A DNA stretch of 36,461 nt from Streptomyces sp. ADI95-17 (GTDB lineage: Bacteria > Actinomycetota > Actinomycetes > Streptomycetales > Streptomycetaceae), in NCBI RefSeq assembly GCF_003846175.1, contig NZ_ML123048.1:178355-214815 (forward strand), read 5' to 3'. A program made the position numbers and the translations under genes. The notes beneath the pieces were generated by a model. That model did not search any database, was not told the DNA's origin, and saw only the letters and a list, made by a program, of their open reading frames with translations. Below are positions 23,693-30,813 of this stretch, piece after piece (within the stretch, counting starts at the first letter, position 1; every line of letters begins with the position of its first letter).

Positions 23693-24634
23693 ATGAGTGC
23701 TTCCCACCCCATCGACGTCCCCGACGCGTTCGCCGCGTCCTACAGCGCCAACGGCGGTGCGTCCGCCCGCGCCTGGATCGCCGCACTGCCCGGGCTGGCC
23801 AGGGACTTCCTGGACCGGTGGAGCCTGCGGCCGGACGGCCCCTCGGCACACGGCATGGCCTCGCTGGTGCTGCCGGTGATTCGCGCGGACGGTACACCCG
23901 CCGTGCTGAAGCTCCAGGAGGCCACCGAGGAGAACATCGACGCCGTGCCGGGTCTGCGGGTGTGGAACGGCGACGGCGTGGTGCATCTGCTCGACCACGA
24001 CCCGGACACCGGCACCATGCTGCTGGAACGGCTGGACGCCGCACGTCCGTTGTCGGCGGTGGCCGACGAGACGGCCGCCGTACAGATTCTCGCCGAGTTG
24101 CTGGCACGCCTGGTCGCTGTGCCCGCGCCGCCGGGCTTCCGACGGCTGGCCGACATCGCGGCGGCCATGCTCGACGAGGTGCCCGGCAGCGTGCCGCGGC
24201 TGCGCGACCCGGCCGAACGGCGACTGGTGCGTACGTGCGCGTCCGCGGTCGCCGAACTCATCGGCGAACCCGGTGACCGTCTGCTGCACTGGGACCTGCA
24301 CTACGACAACGTCCTCGCCGGAGAGCGGGAGCCATGGCTGGCCATCGATCCGGAACCCCTGGCCGGCGACCCCGGGTTCGACCTGATGCCGGCGATGCAC
24401 AACCGCTGGGACGAGATCGTGGCCACCGGCGATGTGCCCCGCGCGGTGCTCCGCCGCTTCGACCGGCTGTCCGAGGTGCTCGGCCTGGACCGGCAGCGGG
24501 CGATCGGCTGGACGCTGGGCCGCGTCCTGCAGAACGCCCTGTGGGACATCGAGGACGGCAAGACCGCTCTGGAGCCGGCCCAGGTCGCCATCGCCACCGC
24601 CCTGTTGGCCCGGCCACGGCCTACGGCAGGCTGA
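23693..24634 (+). CDS. APH(6)/hydroxyurea-type phosphotransferase family kinase
   Basis: A 313-residue kinase of the APH_6_hur family (PF04655), which includes streptomycin 6-phosphotransferases and a hydroxyurea phosphotransferase. The catalytic loop HWDLHYDN spans 199-206 with D201 as base and N206 as metal ligand, and D219 lies in LAIDPEPLAGDPGFD, the diagnostic follow-up block. VLKLQ at 71-75 supplies the ATP-contact lysine. A clear AAGGAG (23681-23686) precedes the ATG. It could give resistance to an aminocyclitol or phosphorylate a metabolite; the sequence does not tell. The last 14 bases overlap the convergent gene that ends at 24621. Confidence 0.9.
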   Translation: MSASHPIDVPDAFAASYSANGGASARAWIAALPGLARDFLDRWSLRPDGPSAHGMASLVLPVIRADGTPAVLKLQEATEENIDAVPGLRVWNGDGVVHLLDHDPDTGTMLLERLDAARPLSAVADETAAVQILAELLARLVAVPAPPGFRRLADIAAAMLDEVPGSVPRLRDPAERRLVRTCASAVAELIGEPGDRLLHWDLHYDNVLAGEREPWLAIDPEPLAGDPGFDLMPAMHNRWDEIVATGDVPRAVLRRFDRLSEVLGLDRQRAIGWTLGRVLQNALWDIEDGKTALEPAQVAIATALLARPRPTAG

Positions 24635-25736
24635 ACCGGCGCCGCACCTCGTCGAACAAGCGGGGGTAGTCGCTGCCGTACGTGGCCGCCGCGGCGAACA
24701 GCGCGTCGAGCGCGGCACGCAGCGGCACCGGCTCCATCGCGTCGAACAGGGCGGGCACCGCCATGGCCTGCTTCAGGAACCCTCCCCGACTTCCGTCGAT
24801 CGAGTCCACCAGGGTGTGCGGGATGGCGGGGTCGTCGAAGAAGCGGTCCCAGCTGTGCCGGAGTTCGTCGAACTGCGCGGGCAACTCGTGTCCGAGGTCC
24901 ATGGCTGCGAGCGCGGGCGCGATCCAGTCGACGTTGTTCAGACCCGCTTCCGCGTACGCGCGGTGGGCGGCCCAGCGGGCGATGGACCGCTGGGCCGCCG
25001 GTCCCGCCGCGTCGACCGCGTGCGGGAGGTCGCAGTCCAGGTCCCGCAGCCCCGCCACATTGCCGCCGACGTCCCGAAGGGCCCGGCTGGGCAACCGCCC
25101 GCCCCACTCCAGGGCTTCGAGACGCCTCTGTTCGGCCTCCTCGGCCCGCGCCTGCTCCTCCGCCCGCAGGCGCTGGGCCTCGGCGCGCTCCTCCGGCGAC
25201 GGAGGCGGTGGCAGGGCGCGTGCCCACTGGTGCCAGTACTCCGCGGCGTCCGCCGTCCGCTTGACGATCTCGTCGGGGCGGGGCGCCGCCGGCCAGAACT
25301 GCAGGAGGTACTGATCGGCTGCGGCCTCACCGGAGAGAATCGCGAGCTCCTCCTCGCGGGCCCGGTCCATGTCGCGTCCGCAGTACCGGACCCGGTGGTC
25401 GGTCACGGGCAGATCCAGCGACACGAGCGGACCGTCGCCCCAGGGCAGGACGACCGTGGACCCGGAAGCGGGCCGGAACGCGACCTCCACGATGTCCTCC
25501 CACCTGTCGTCGAGCGGAGGGGCGGTGTCGTGCACCTCGACGGTCAGCCCCACCTCCCCGGTGTGCAGGCCCGTGTTCAGAAACAGACAGCCCGGCACGG
25601 CGGCCCCGCAGAGCCCGCCGGCCTGCCCGGCGAAGCTCCCCGACAGATCGATGTGATTCTCTTCCTCCTCGGGCCTGCTCTCCACATAGAACTGCCCGTA
25701 AGAGACGAACAGTTCCCCGCAGTACACCGTTCGCAT
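24621..25736 (-). CDS. Uncharacterised protein, possible ComJ-like N-terminal domain
   Basis: A 371-residue protein I do not firmly recognise. The first 130 residues form a compact domain (LFVSYGQFYVES, LCGAAVPGCLFLNTGLHTG, VGLTVEVH, EDIVEVAFRP) that recalls the competence protein J/nuclease-inhibitor family, with low certainty. A charged coiled-coil-like stretch of glutamate, alanine and arginine follows at about 185-215, then a helical C-terminal part containing two similar segments that mention DLGHELPAQFDELR and ALFAAAATYGSDYPRLFDEVRRRF. ATG 25736 is taken because an earlier GTG adds only nine unlikely residues. No signal peptide or membrane span. Convergent with the kinase at 23693. Confidence 0.75.
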   Translation of the reverse strand: MRTVYCGELFVSYGQFYVESRPEEEENHIDLSGSFAGQAGGLCGAAVPGCLFLNTGLHTGEVGLTVEVHDTAPPLDDRWEDIVEVAFRPASGSTVVLPWGDGPLVSLDLPVTDHRVRYCGRDMDRAREEELAILSGEAAADQYLLQFWPAAPRPDEIVKRTADAAEYWHQWARALPPPPSPEERAEAQRLRAEEQARAEEAEQRRLEALEWGGRLPSRALRDVGGNVAGLRDLDCDLPHAVDAAGPAAQRSIARWAAHRAYAEAGLNNVDWIAPALAAMDLGHELPAQFDELRHSWDRFFDDPAIPHTLVDSIDGSRGGFLKQAMAVPALFDAMEPVPLRAALDALFAAAATYGSDYPRLFDEVRRRFSLP

Positions 25737-25905
25737 GCCCGCCCCTCCACCGTCACGACGCATCCGGTCCAGCGTATGCGGGCCGGGTCGCCGTCCGGCT
25801 CAAGGGGGATGCGCAGCGGGTCCACGACGAGTTGGCCGTGCCCGGGACGTCCGGGCCGGGGCTTCGACGGGCACGGGTGGCCGGAGTCCGGGTGGAGCCT
25901 CCCGC

Positions 25906-25934
25906 GTGACGGAGCCCCGGTCGCGGTCCGTCAC
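25906..25934 (-). terminator. Hairpin overlapping the stop codon of the luciferase-like gene
   Basis: GTGACGGA (25906-25913) pairs with TCCGTCAC (25927-25934) across a 13-base loop. The second arm contains the stop codon of the minus-strand monooxygenase gene (25931-25933), so it is likely that gene's terminator. The 170 bases from here to 25736 hold nothing else recognisable. Confidence 0.4.
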
Positions 25935-26968
25935 CGGATTACGGCAGGCCCGGCCCGGTGCGGGGTCAACTGTGCGATGCGGGCCAGGCGACGCAACGAA
26001 TCGAGCAGGGCGACTCGGTCGTACGTACTGGTCGTGACGAGCATCTCGTCGGCTCGGGTCTCCTCGATGACCGATTCGAGCTCCGTGACCACCTCGTCCT
26101 CCGTGCCGTACAGGTGGCCGCGCATCCCCTTCTCGTAGAGACCTCGCTCCTTCTCCGTCATGCTCCGCGCCTCGATCCGGTCGGCGGGGGCGAGCGGCGG
26201 GAAGACACCATGGGTCCTGGAATGGGCCATGGACCATGCTTCCGGGATCAGGATCCGACGGGCCTCCTCCCTGCTCCCGGCCACCGCGATCGTCCCCGCC
26301 ACGACGACATACGGCTCGGCGGCCCAGGCGGAGGGCCGGAATTCGCTGCGGTAGCGCTCGACGGCGCGCAGCAGTTTCTCCCGGCCCCGGAGGTCGCCGA
26401 CCACCACCGGCAGCCCGGCAGCGGCCGCGATGCCCGCGCCCTCACCGGTGGCCAGCAGGAACGGAGGGATGCGCAGCCCCTCGGCAGGGAGGGCATGGAC
26501 CTGCGGGTGGGAGCGCTGCGTGCCGTCCAGCCAGCCGAGCAGTTCGGTGAGCTGTCCGGCGAAGTCCTCGGCAGCCGTCCTGTCCCGTCCCAGCGCCTTG
26601 CGGATGCCGTCGGTGAAGCCCACCGAGCGGCCGAGACCCATGTCGATCCGGCCGGGGAACAAGGACTCCAGCACACCGAACTGCTCGGCCACCAGCAGCG
26701 TTTGGTGATTGGGCAGCATGACGCCGCCGGTGCCGACCCTGATGGTGGCGGTGGCGGCCGCGACGGCCGCTGCCAGCACGGTCGGCGCGGAACCGGCGAC
26801 GCCCGGCACGCTGTGGTGCTCGGACACCCAGAACCGGTGGTACCCGAGCGCCTCGGCCTCCTGCGCGAGGCGCACCGAGTCGCGCAGCGCCTGCGGGCCG
26901 TCGTGCCCCGTACGGATGCGGGAGCGGTCGAGGACGGAGAACCGGGTGGATGCGATCACTGAGCTCAC
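25931..26968 (-). CDS. LLM-class (luciferase-like) flavin-dependent oxidoreductase
   Basis: A 345-residue monooxygenase of the bacterial luciferase-like family. The TIM-barrel blocks are clear: FSVLDRSRI near the start, EALGYHRFWVSEHHSVPG, IRVGTGGVMLPNHQTLLVAEQFGVLE and the FPGRIDMGLGRS block, all typical of the subgroup that includes the MsnO8/YvbT-type proteins. It uses reduced FMN (or F420) and oxygen on an unknown substrate in the cytoplasm. The start is uncertain: GTG 26968 is used here, with TTG 26980 and GTG 26959 as alternatives; none has a strong ribosome site. It stands alone between two hairpins. Confidence 0.9.
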   Translation of the reverse strand: MSSVIASTRFSVLDRSRIRTGHDGPQALRDSVRLAQEAEALGYHRFWVSEHHSVPGVAGSAPTVLAAAVAAATATIRVGTGGVMLPNHQTLLVAEQFGVLESLFPGRIDMGLGRSVGFTDGIRKALGRDRTAAEDFAGQLTELLGWLDGTQRSHPQVHALPAEGLRIPPFLLATGEGAGIAAAAGLPVVVGDLRGREKLLRAVERYRSEFRPSAWAAEPYVVVAGTIAVAGSREEARRILIPEAWSMAHSRTHGVFPPLAPADRIEARSMTEKERGLYEKGMRGHLYGTEDEVVTELESVIEETRADEMLVTTSTYDRVALLDSLRRLARIAQLTPHRAGPAVIR

Positions 26969-27001
26969 ACCGTTGTTCAACGTCCGGGGCGCGGCGGCAT
27001 T

Positions 27002-27037
27002 CCCCCGGGCTCCCGCACGGGTGCGGGAGCCCGGGGG
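27002..27037 (-). terminator. Very strong hairpin after the DUF6381 gene
   Basis: Two 17-base perfect arms (27002-27018 and 27021-27037, beginning CCCCCGGGCTCCC) are separated by two bases. In practice the loop would be somewhat larger. It starts 22 bases beyond the DUF6381 stop codon on the minus strand and lies upstream of the luciferase-like gene, separating the two transcripts. Confidence 0.75.
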
Positions 27038-27058
27038 TGGTGCCGTGCTCCACCGGCC

Positions 27059-27250
27059 TCACTTCATGGGGTAGATGTCTCCACTCGCCATGCCGCTGAC
27101 CTGCTCGCTCTCCGATTCGATCCTGCGGGCCTTCTCCTTCAGACGCCGACGCTCCTCGGGGTCGGTGGCACGCTCGGCCTCGTTGTTCAGGTCCTTCGCC
27201 TTGGCTCGCATCTGCTGCACGCGATTGCGCAGCTCTTCCGACTCACTCAT
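27059..27250 (-). CDS. Small hydrophilic protein, DUF6381-like
   Basis: A 63-residue, highly charged, helix-rich protein (ELRNRVQQMRAKAKDLNNEA, then DPEERRRLKEKARRIESESE) ending in GMASGDIYPMK, the C-terminal signature I associate with the DUF6381 family of small actinobacterial proteins. AAGGAG lies five bases before the ATG at 27250; a GTG two codons earlier is inside that ribosome site. Amphipathic helices suggest self-association or binding to a membrane or nucleic acid, but the function is unknown. Followed by a very strong terminator. Confidence 0.8.
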   Translation of the reverse strand: MSESEELRNRVQQMRAKAKDLNNEAERATDPEERRRLKEKARRIESESEQVSGMASGDIYPMK

Positions 27251-27319
27251 GATCACTCCTTGGATGTGCGGGCCCCGCCACGGAGCCGGGCGTCGTCCGT
27301 ACCGTCCCGGGCCGTCTGG

Positions 27320-27778
27320 TCAGCCCCGGGACCGGTGCCATGGGCATCTGGACGCGGCCGTGCGCGACCGGCGGACATGGGCGCCGAGGAAACCGAGACC
27401 GATGCCCAGCATCCAGAAGTCCTTGGCGAGCGGGATGCCGTTCTGGGTGGGGCGAAGGCTCCCGGGCTCCCGCATCCCGGGAACCCGGAGGTACAGACCG
27501 ACCAGCCCCCCGGAGAACCCTGTCAGCGCCAGCCCGGCCAGCCGGGTCGGTACGAAAGGGGCGAGCAGTGTTCCGCCGACCGTGATCTCCGACCAGGCGA
27601 GCATCCGGGTGAACCGCTCCGGGTCGATCTTCTTCAGGAACGGATAGGCGACACAGGCCATGCCATGCACACCCTGGGCCGTCTCCGCGTCGGCTTTCAG
27701 CTTGCCCAATCCGGAGTTCAGGATGAACGCGCCGATGGCGAGGCGAGGGGGGACATCGCGTGGTTCGAGAGTCGTCAT
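27320..27778 (-). CDS. DoxX-family membrane protein
   Basis: A 152-residue protein with about four hydrophobic segments: LAIGAFILNSGLGKL near the N-terminus, MLAWSEITVGGTLLAPFV, LAGLALTGFSGGLVGLYL and FWMLGIGLGFLG. The arrangement and length fit the DoxX/DoxD superfamily of small integral membrane proteins. The last 15 residues are arginine-rich and face the cytoplasm. GGAGG lies five bases before the ATG. The role is unknown; related proteins take part in thiosulfate oxidation or redox stress. It is separated by 69 bases from the DUF6381 gene downstream, with which it may share a transcript. Confidence 0.82.
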   Translation of the reverse strand: MTTLEPRDVPPRLAIGAFILNSGLGKLKADAETAQGVHGMACVAYPFLKKIDPERFTRMLAWSEITVGGTLLAPFVPTRLAGLALTGFSGGLVGLYLRVPGMREPGSLRPTQNGIPLAKDFWMLGIGLGFLGAHVRRSRTAASRCPWHRSRG

Positions 27779-27887
27779 GGGAGCCTCCGTCCCGTTCTGG
27801 GCCCCTCGTCGAGCTTAGCCAGTGGGCGCGGGTAGCGCTTCACAGGAAGAGGGGACCTGGCCCGGACACGGTTCTGGATTCAAGGAT

Positions 27888-28712
27888 TCAGCCCCTTGCG
27901 GGCTCGGGCACCGCCGGAGCCGCGTCGCCCGTGACCGTGACCTGCTGCCCCCGGCCCGTGGTCTGCGAGGCGGTGCTCAGGCAGCTTCCGGTCGACGGGT
28001 CGGTGACCGTGGGCAGGCTGCCCGTATGGGCGACGCCCGCCTCGGTGCCGACCGGTTTGCCGTACGTCACTGTTATCCGCTGGCCGCAGCCCGCGGAGAG
28101 GTAGGGCTCGATGAATCCCTGATCGGCGTTCTTGAACCGGCCCGAGGCGGATGGCAGCCCGAAACTCCCGATGTGCGCCACCGCCGCCCCTGTCGCCGTC
28201 TCTACGACGTCCCCCGTCATCAGCTGCGTCGCCCCGGTCACACCGGCCCGCTTGAGCACCAGGGAGTACATCGTCCCCGGTGTGTAGCGGAATCGGACGG
28301 CACAGCTCACTCCGGCACCGCCGTCGGCTCCGTAGGTGCAGTGGCCGTCCGTCGTCGTGGCGTCGGCGTTGAAGGAGCTGAAGACCGCCTGGAGCACGCG
28401 GTTGCCGTTCGCGTCCACGGGCTTCGGCTGGAAGCCGGCGTAGGGGCGTGTGCCGCTCTCCAGGGTGGTGTAGTACGCGAAGTAGACGCCGGACGCGTCC
28501 GGCGCGGAGTCCACGGACATCGGCAGTGTCAGCGTGGACACGGGTGTGGGTGCGTTCGTGGTCCAGCGGAGGATCGGTGTCGAGGCCCAGGACTGTCCCG
28601 CCGCGCCGACCGCGAGCAGCGTGGTGGCGGCGAGGACCGTACCCGACCTCAGCAGGCGACGCGGATGCCTGCGGGCGGGCGTGGCGGAGCGAGAAATCAA
28701 TGGCGTGCTCAT
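27888..28712 (-). CDS. Secreted protein of unknown function (possible DUF3472-like domain)
   Basis: A 274-residue exported protein. Residues about 1-43 form a signal peptide with an arginine-rich start (ARRHPRRLLRSG), a hydrophobic core (TVLAATTLLAVGAAG) and a likely cleavage after GQSWA. The mature part is beta-rich and low in charge, with FAYYTTLESG, YAGFQPKPVDANGNRVLQAV and a pair of cysteines at CTYGADGGAGVSC, followed later by CGQRIT and SCLST. The first part resembles DUF3472-type domains seen in secreted carbohydrate-associated proteins, with modest certainty. AAGGAG five bases before the ATG makes the start firm. It lies downstream of the M60 peptidase gene on the same strand but with a terminator between them. 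Confidence 0.8.
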   Translation of the reverse strand: MSTPLISRSATPARRHPRRLLRSGTVLAATTLLAVGAAGQSWASTPILRWTTNAPTPVSTLTLPMSVDSAPDASGVYFAYYTTLESGTRPYAGFQPKPVDANGNRVLQAVFSSFNADATTTDGHCTYGADGGAGVSCAVRFRYTPGTMYSLVLKRAGVTGATQLMTGDVVETATGAAVAHIGSFGLPSASGRFKNADQGFIEPYLSAGCGQRITVTYGKPVGTEAGVAHTGSLPTVTDPSTGSCLSTASQTTGRGQQVTVTGDAAPAVPEPARG

Positions 28713-28756
28713 GTCATCTCCTTGGCTGGTCTGCTGGACTGACGACGCGCTCTCTC

Positions 28757-28825
28757 GTTGTGTGGGCGTTGCGGTCTTTTGTTGTGTACGGCGTTGCGGT
28801 CCCCCGCTGTGTCCGGCGTTGCGGC
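28757..28825. repeat. Three degenerate copies of a 24-bp unit
   Basis: Copies begin at 28757, 28781 and 28806 and share the core GTTGTGT followed by GGCGTTGCGG. They lie in the 163-base gap between the M60 peptidase and the secreted-protein gene, next to the M60 terminator and just above the ribosome site of the secreted-protein gene. Phase of about 24-25 bases is close to two helical turns. Confidence 0.6.
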
Positions 28826-28838
28826 GTTCCGGCCCGGC

Positions 28839-28866
28839 GCCCTGCGGCCCGCCCGGGCCGCAGGGC
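28839..28866 (-). terminator. Perfect 12-bp hairpin after the M60 gene
   Basis: GCCCTGCGGCCC (28839-28850) pairs perfectly with GGGCCGCAGGGC (28855-28866) around GCCC, ten bases beyond the M60 stop codon on the minus strand. Likely terminator of the peptidase transcript. Confidence 0.65.
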
Positions 28867-28875
28867 CGGCCCCGA

Positions 28876-30318
28876 TCAGTCGGTGAGCGTGCTGGGATCG
28901 ACGGGCGGCTTCGGCAGTCCCAGTGCCGCGAGCGCGGCGACGCCCGCGGAGTCGATCGGGAGGGCCCATTTGTGGACGAAGAAGTCGGTGAGGTCGTATC
29001 CGGCGGTCCGGCCGGCGTAGCTCGCCAGGGCCAGGTACTGACGGGCGTTGATGACGGGGTCGTGCGTGTAGTCGTCGACCGGGGCGTCGTGCTGGTGCTC
29101 ACTGCGTACGAGCCGGTGCAGCCTCGGCCAGAAGTCCTCACCGAAGGCCAGCTCCAACTGCCGGAGCGGGACGAGCTTTTCGTACGCGCCGAAGGTCTGC
29201 TCGTAGCTGGTTCCGCTGGTGCCGAGCTTCGGCAGCGCGGTCTGGAAGTGATTCAGCCCGGTCTTCGGGTCGACCGTCAGCAGGTTGGAGGTCTGACCGA
29301 GGGTGCGTTGCGCGGCCAGTGAGTAGATGTTGACGGTGACCTCGGTCAACTGGTCGGCCTGGTAGGCACCTTGCTGGTGGAGGTGACCGAGCTCGTGGTA
29401 CAGCCCCCAGCCCCGCGTACTGAGGCCCGCCACCGTGCACAGCCGGTCCATGTAGGCGCGCGGGAAGCCGTTGTACCCGTGCCAGGCGTAGGCCCCCACC
29501 CCGCTGGGCACGACACTGACCTCGTTGAAGTGGTAGCGGCCCGCCTTGGGGCGGTTGAGCCGCCCCCTGCCGTCCAGGCCGCTGATGCGCGCATGACTGT
29601 CGATGACGGTGTCGAACAGCCCCATCAACTTCGCGTGGTCCTCGTCCCGGTAGAGCAGTGCGCCCTCGCGAGTGAGGGTGAGGATCGCCTGACCGGTGAT
29701 CAGCTCGACCCAGGGGATGTCGGTCTTCTCGTCGAGCTGCTGCTGGAAGGCGGCTTCATCGGTGCGGCCGAGTTCGAAGACCGCCATGCGCGGGGTACCG
29801 GGGCCGAAGGTGACGGCGGCACGCTCACCCTCCCCCGCGAAGCTCAGGTAGATCGGACCGCCGTGGACGTCCCCGACCGTGTTGCGGCCCGGGCGCAGCG
29901 GGATGGCGCGCGGCTCCTGGAGCGCGGCGTCCTCGTTGTAGTAGTCGAAGGTGCCGATGTGCAGCACCGGTACGCGGCCGCCCGCCGGACGGACCGTCAC
30001 CGAAATGGACTTGCCCGCCGGGGCGTACCGGCCGGTGGGCATGAAGTCGCTGGACCGGAGGGCGCGGGCCAGTCGCATGCGCTCCTTCTCGGCGTCCGGA
30101 AACGCCTTGACCAGGAGCGTGTCCCCCGAGCCGTGCCCGGCCCGCTGTCCGCCCCGCTGCCCGGTCTGCCGGGCGGCGGCCGGGCCCGCGCCCAGCAGGG
30201 TTGCCGCACCGGCGCCGGCGAGGGAGCCGAGGACGGTGCGGCGGCTCATGGCACGTGGGACGGAGCCGTCCGGCGTACCGGGGGCCGGGGTGGTGAACGG
30301 TGATCGGGCAGGACGCAT
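28876..30318 (-). CDS. Secreted M60-family metallopeptidase
   Basis: A 480-residue exported peptidase of the M60 (enhancin/mucinase-like) family. A twin-arginine signal is present: SRRTVLGSLAGAGAATLLGA at about 25-44, ending near AAAR, so it should leave folded by the Tat route. The zinc site is HELGH at 308-312 with the third ligand E326 in LTEVTVNIYS, matching the M60 pattern HEXXH followed by a glutamate after about 8-24 residues. The N-terminal half (about 67-200) is the beta-sandwich that precedes the catalytic domain in the family. Known members cut glycoproteins such as mucins. AAGGGAG precedes the ATG; an ATG at 30249 just before the Tat motif is an alternative start. Confidence 0.92.
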   Translation of the reverse strand: MRPARSPFTTPAPGTPDGSVPRAMSRRTVLGSLAGAGAATLLGAGPAAARQTGQRGGQRAGHGSGDTLLVKAFPDAEKERMRLARALRSSDFMPTGRYAPAGKSISVTVRPAGGRVPVLHIGTFDYYNEDAALQEPRAIPLRPGRNTVGDVHGGPIYLSFAGEGERAAVTFGPGTPRMAVFELGRTDEAAFQQQLDEKTDIPWVELITGQAILTLTREGALLYRDEDHAKLMGLFDTVIDSHARISGLDGRGRLNRPKAGRYHFNEVSVVPSGVGAYAWHGYNGFPRAYMDRLCTVAGLSTRGWGLYHELGHLHQQGAYQADQLTEVTVNIYSLAAQRTLGQTSNLLTVDPKTGLNHFQTALPKLGTSGTSYEQTFGAYEKLVPLRQLELAFGEDFWPRLHRLVRSEHQHDAPVDDYTHDPVINARQYLALASYAGRTAGYDLTDFFVHKWALPIDSAGVAALAALGLPKPPVDPSTLTD

Positions 30319-30376
30319 CCGGGAACTCCCTTGAGGATCAATGGAATCGGAGGGTCGTGGGGGCTGCGCGTCAGCA

Positions 30377-30391
30377 TGTAAGCGATTGCCA
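30377..30391. promoter_or_regulatory. Weak LacI/cre-like site above the M60 gene
   Basis: TGTAAGCGATTGCCA matches most positions of the LacI-type catabolite operator pattern TGNAANCGNWNNCW and sits 59 bases above the M60 start in an unusually AT-containing stretch. One position deviates. Proposed from sequence similarity only. The remaining bases from here to 30741 contain no gene I can support. Confidence 0.25.
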
Positions 30392-30741
30392 TGGGGCGCA
30401 AGGGGATCTCAAATGTTTCTGTCTTTTACTATGGCCAGGGCACACGACGGTGACAGTAACCGCTAACACTCGTCGGCATTACGGGCGGAGTCGGCGACGT
30501 CGGGCAGTTCCGGCCCGACGGCCACGTTCCGGACACGGGACGGCAGTCCCGCCGTAGCGGCGATGTCGACTTCCGTTGCTCGCGGAGCAACCTCGGACGC
30601 ACGACCGTCGTCTTGATCCGTAACAAGCTTGATCCACAGCAATACGGTCGCCACAAGCGACAGCCACGAGCAACAGCCACTCAGTCACGTCCGACAGCCC
30701 CGACCGACCCCCACGAGCACCCGGGTTCGCCGACCAGGCAA

Positions 30742-30773
30742 CTATGCACTCCATGTATACATCGAGTGCATAG
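30742..30773. promoter_or_regulatory. Near-perfect 32-bp palindrome above the TPR-prenyl synthase pair
   Basis: Outer arms CTATGCACTC (30742-30751) and GAGTGCATAG (30764-30773) pair perfectly; inside them ATGTATACAT (30753-30762) is itself a perfect palindrome. Only one pair (30752 and 30763, C opposite C) breaks symmetry. It lies 40 bases above the start codon of the TPR gene. The AT-rich nested dyad looks like an operator for a dimeric or tetrameric regulator; the TGTATACA core recalls GntR-type sites, but no GntR gene is in the window. Confidence 0.6.
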
Positions 30774-30813
30774 CTATGTCCGGTTCCGGCCCGGTCACGC
30801 ACGAAAGGCCCCC

